Source: Mucilaginibacter sp. UBA5151 (GTDB taxonomy: Bacteria; Bacteroidota; Bacteroidia; Sphingobacteriales; Sphingobacteriaceae). Taken from it: a stretch of 61,063 bases of DNA. The stretch covers positions 4,621 to 65,683 of the forward strand of contig DHXR01000043.1 in NCBI GenBank assembly GCA_002413785.1. The letters are read 5' to 3'. A model generated the notes under the pieces. It ran no database searches, was not told the origin of the DNA, and saw only the letters and a list, made by a program, of their open reading frames with translations. A program made the position numbers and the translations under genes. Of this stretch, positions 60,134 through 61,063 are shown piece by piece (the stretch's first letter is position 1; each line of letters opens with the position of its first letter).

Positions 60134-60592
60134 CTACAAAACTCCTTCATCAGCAAATGAATAGTATCCATCCACTGTAACTATAATATGATCTACTACT
60201 GGAATATCCAGAACCCTACCAGCTTCTTTAATTTGCTTTGTAATTTGTAGATCAGCAACACTTGGATGTCGATTTCCTGTAGGATGATTATGTGCCAGGA
60301 TAATATCTGTAGCGCATCCTAATAATGCAGAAGCAAATACCAGTTTAGTATCTACTGAACAACATCCAATCCCTCCTGTACTTACTGTATAAATTCCTAA
60401 AACTCTTTTATTTTTGTTTAACAGAATTACTTTGAATTGCTCAATAAACTCTATTTTATCCTTGTCCCAGGAACTTAAAAGCACTTCATAAGCTTCTTTA
60501 GCTGATGATATTTTGGGTCTGTCTTGTGGCCTAATTTGAGGTCTGTAAGTCAATGAGATTTCTGCAACGTGGTTTAATGTTTGATTTTCCAT
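60134..60592 (-). CDS. RadC-like JAB-domain protein
   Basis: A 152-residue protein of the RadC/MPN family, without the N-terminal HhH part of chromosomal RadC (about 220 residues). The JAMM-type motif is present: LVFASALLGCATDIILAHNH then PTGNRHPSVADLQITKQIKE, i.e. H-x-H-P and a later Asp, followed by DIPVVDHIIVTVDGYYSFAD. Short RadC forms of this kind are common in conjugative or integrative elements of Bacteroidota. Function unsettled. It is transcribed toward the cut tRNA; no partner genes are seen. Confidence 0.88.
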   Translation of the reverse strand: MENQTLNHVAEISLTYRPQIRPQDRPKISSAKEAYEVLLSSWDKDKIEFIEQFKVILLNKNKRVLGIYTVSTGGIGCCSVDTKLVFASALLGCATDIILAHNHPTGNRHPSVADLQITKQIKEAGRVLDIPVVDHIIVTVDGYYSFADEGVL

Positions 60593-60873
60593 AATGATTT
60601 TGATTAAGTGATTAATAATTATGGTGCCCTACAGGTGCAAGGCTGGATTAAATGCAAGGAGGAACGGAATAAATAGGTTGTGCAGTTGCCATAGGAGCGT
60701 TTATGCCGGAAATTCCTTGCCTTGTATCCAGACTAACACCTAACTTTGCTGAATAATTATTACTCACTCTCTCTTCCTTTTTTCCTTTTAAGAAGTTAGT
60801 ATTATTGATAGTGTGGTATTTGGCTAAACGCTATTTAAACAGAAGGATTGTTAAGTTATAGGTGTTCAGACAG

Positions 60874-60931
60874 CGGCACATTTTATTTCAAGTTCTTGTA
60901 TCATAATACCAGGTGATTTAAAAATGTGCCG
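60874..60931. repeat. 11-bp inverted repeat CGGCACATTTT
   Basis: CGGCACATTTT (60874-60884) and its exact reverse complement AAAATGTGCCG (60921-60931) bracket 36 AT-rich bases. It could be a regulatory or recombination site of the element; no protein binding is implied. Confidence 0.6.
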
Positions 60932-61000
60932 TGATAAAATCCAATTCACAAAATGATCAATTTATTGTTTTATAGTGGATGTTAAAATCCTGAATTGATT

Positions 61001-61041
61001 AAAAAAAATAAGGCATCCTCACACTCGCTGTTTGGATGCCT
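61001..61041 (-). terminator. Minus-strand intrinsic terminator
   Basis: AGGCATCC (61011-61018) pairs with GGATGCCT (61034-61041); on the minus strand it is followed by TTATTTTTTTT (plus-strand A-run 61001-61010). It would end a minus-strand transcript coming from beyond the window. Confidence 0.8.
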
Positions 61042-61063
61042 AACCTAAACCTTATCACAATAG

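Larger units (their letters stand above)
59997..61063. mobile_element. One end of a putative integrative element in tRNA-Lys
   Basis: From the cut tRNA to the window end the DNA is AT-rich, with short leaders, a RadC/JAB-family gene typical of Bacteroidota mobile elements, an 11-bp inverted repeat and a minus-strand terminator, and no housekeeping gene. No integrase is visible in the window. Boundaries beyond 61063 cannot be seen. Confidence 0.6.
60593..61063. other. Non-coding stretch of the element
   Basis: No ORF above noise is supported. It holds G-rich words (AAGGAGGAACGG), an inverted repeat (60874-60931) and a terminator (61001-61041), described separately. The C-terminal coding end of a minus-strand gene may begin just past 61063. 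Confidence 0.6.

Overview
The window looks like a piece of a Bacteroidota chromosome, most probably family Sphingobacteriaceae (Mucilaginibacter or Pedobacter-like). The evidence is a type IX secretion substrate with a gliding-motility C-terminal domain beside a PorP/SprF protein, lipoproteins of the DUF4397 kind, several promoters of the Bacteroidota form TAnnTTTG, few Shine-Dalgarno sites, and intergenic word-like inverted repeats. The genus is an inference from style, not from a marker gene.

Layout. 1-1100: decayed ethanolamine ammonia-lyase genes (eutC with a frame slip, eutB reduced to its tail). 1192-1864: two tandem paralogous small proteins of unknown function. 2009-5093: gmhB (heptose phosphatase), a GT39-like membrane protein and a secreted phosphoesterase. 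5162-7854: a sugar porter divergent from a secreted GH130 enzyme. 7996-13330: papain-like protein, DUF4397 lipoprotein, FabH-type ketosynthase, CDF metal transporter and a RecD-like helicase. 13399-13686: a HAD pseudogene. 13803-17896: lysS, ung and an Lrp regulator. 18024-20581: a DtxR/MntR regulator overlapping an Nramp transporter that carries a C-terminal universal stress domain, behind a palindromic operator. 20767-33854: mostly housekeeping genes (smpB, pcm, priA, tsaB, yidD, rnpA, rpmH, mscL, rpoN) mixed with envelope proteins. 34002-39315: porP/sprF, a 5'-truncated T9SS substrate and its intact 1190-residue relative. 39461-44432: a NrtR-like regulator, an asymmetric heterodimeric ABC exporter and a DinB protein.

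44496-45660 is a scar region. An aminotransferase tail with a frame slip abuts a headless Rpn-family nuclease. Next comes a 548-bp stretch with a consensus Bacteroidota promoter firing into four exact 42-bp repeats, each holding a hairpin. This is the best candidate here for an undescribed small RNA.

47117-54269 looks like a stress-response cluster: phosphoribosyltransferase, alpha/beta hydrolase, DUF892 ferritin-like protein, erythromycin-esterase-like protein, a proline-rich 61-mer, nitroreductase, a soluble PAS histidine kinase with a receiver-only partner, and a baeRF3-like (bacterial release-factor-fold) protein. 54549-59842 returns to housekeeping: DUF3822/rsmD, coaD, a Nudix hydrolase whose start codon overlaps that of divergent pyrE, and an ABC-F ATPase. 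At 59959 a tRNA-Lys(CTT) gene is cut in its anticodon loop. What follows (AT-rich, RadC/JAB protein) appears to be one end of an integrated element running off the window.

A theme across the window is the number of dispersed palindromic intergenic repeats. At least seven families occur, five of them twice. Some supply stop codons or terminator hairpins to the neighbouring genes.
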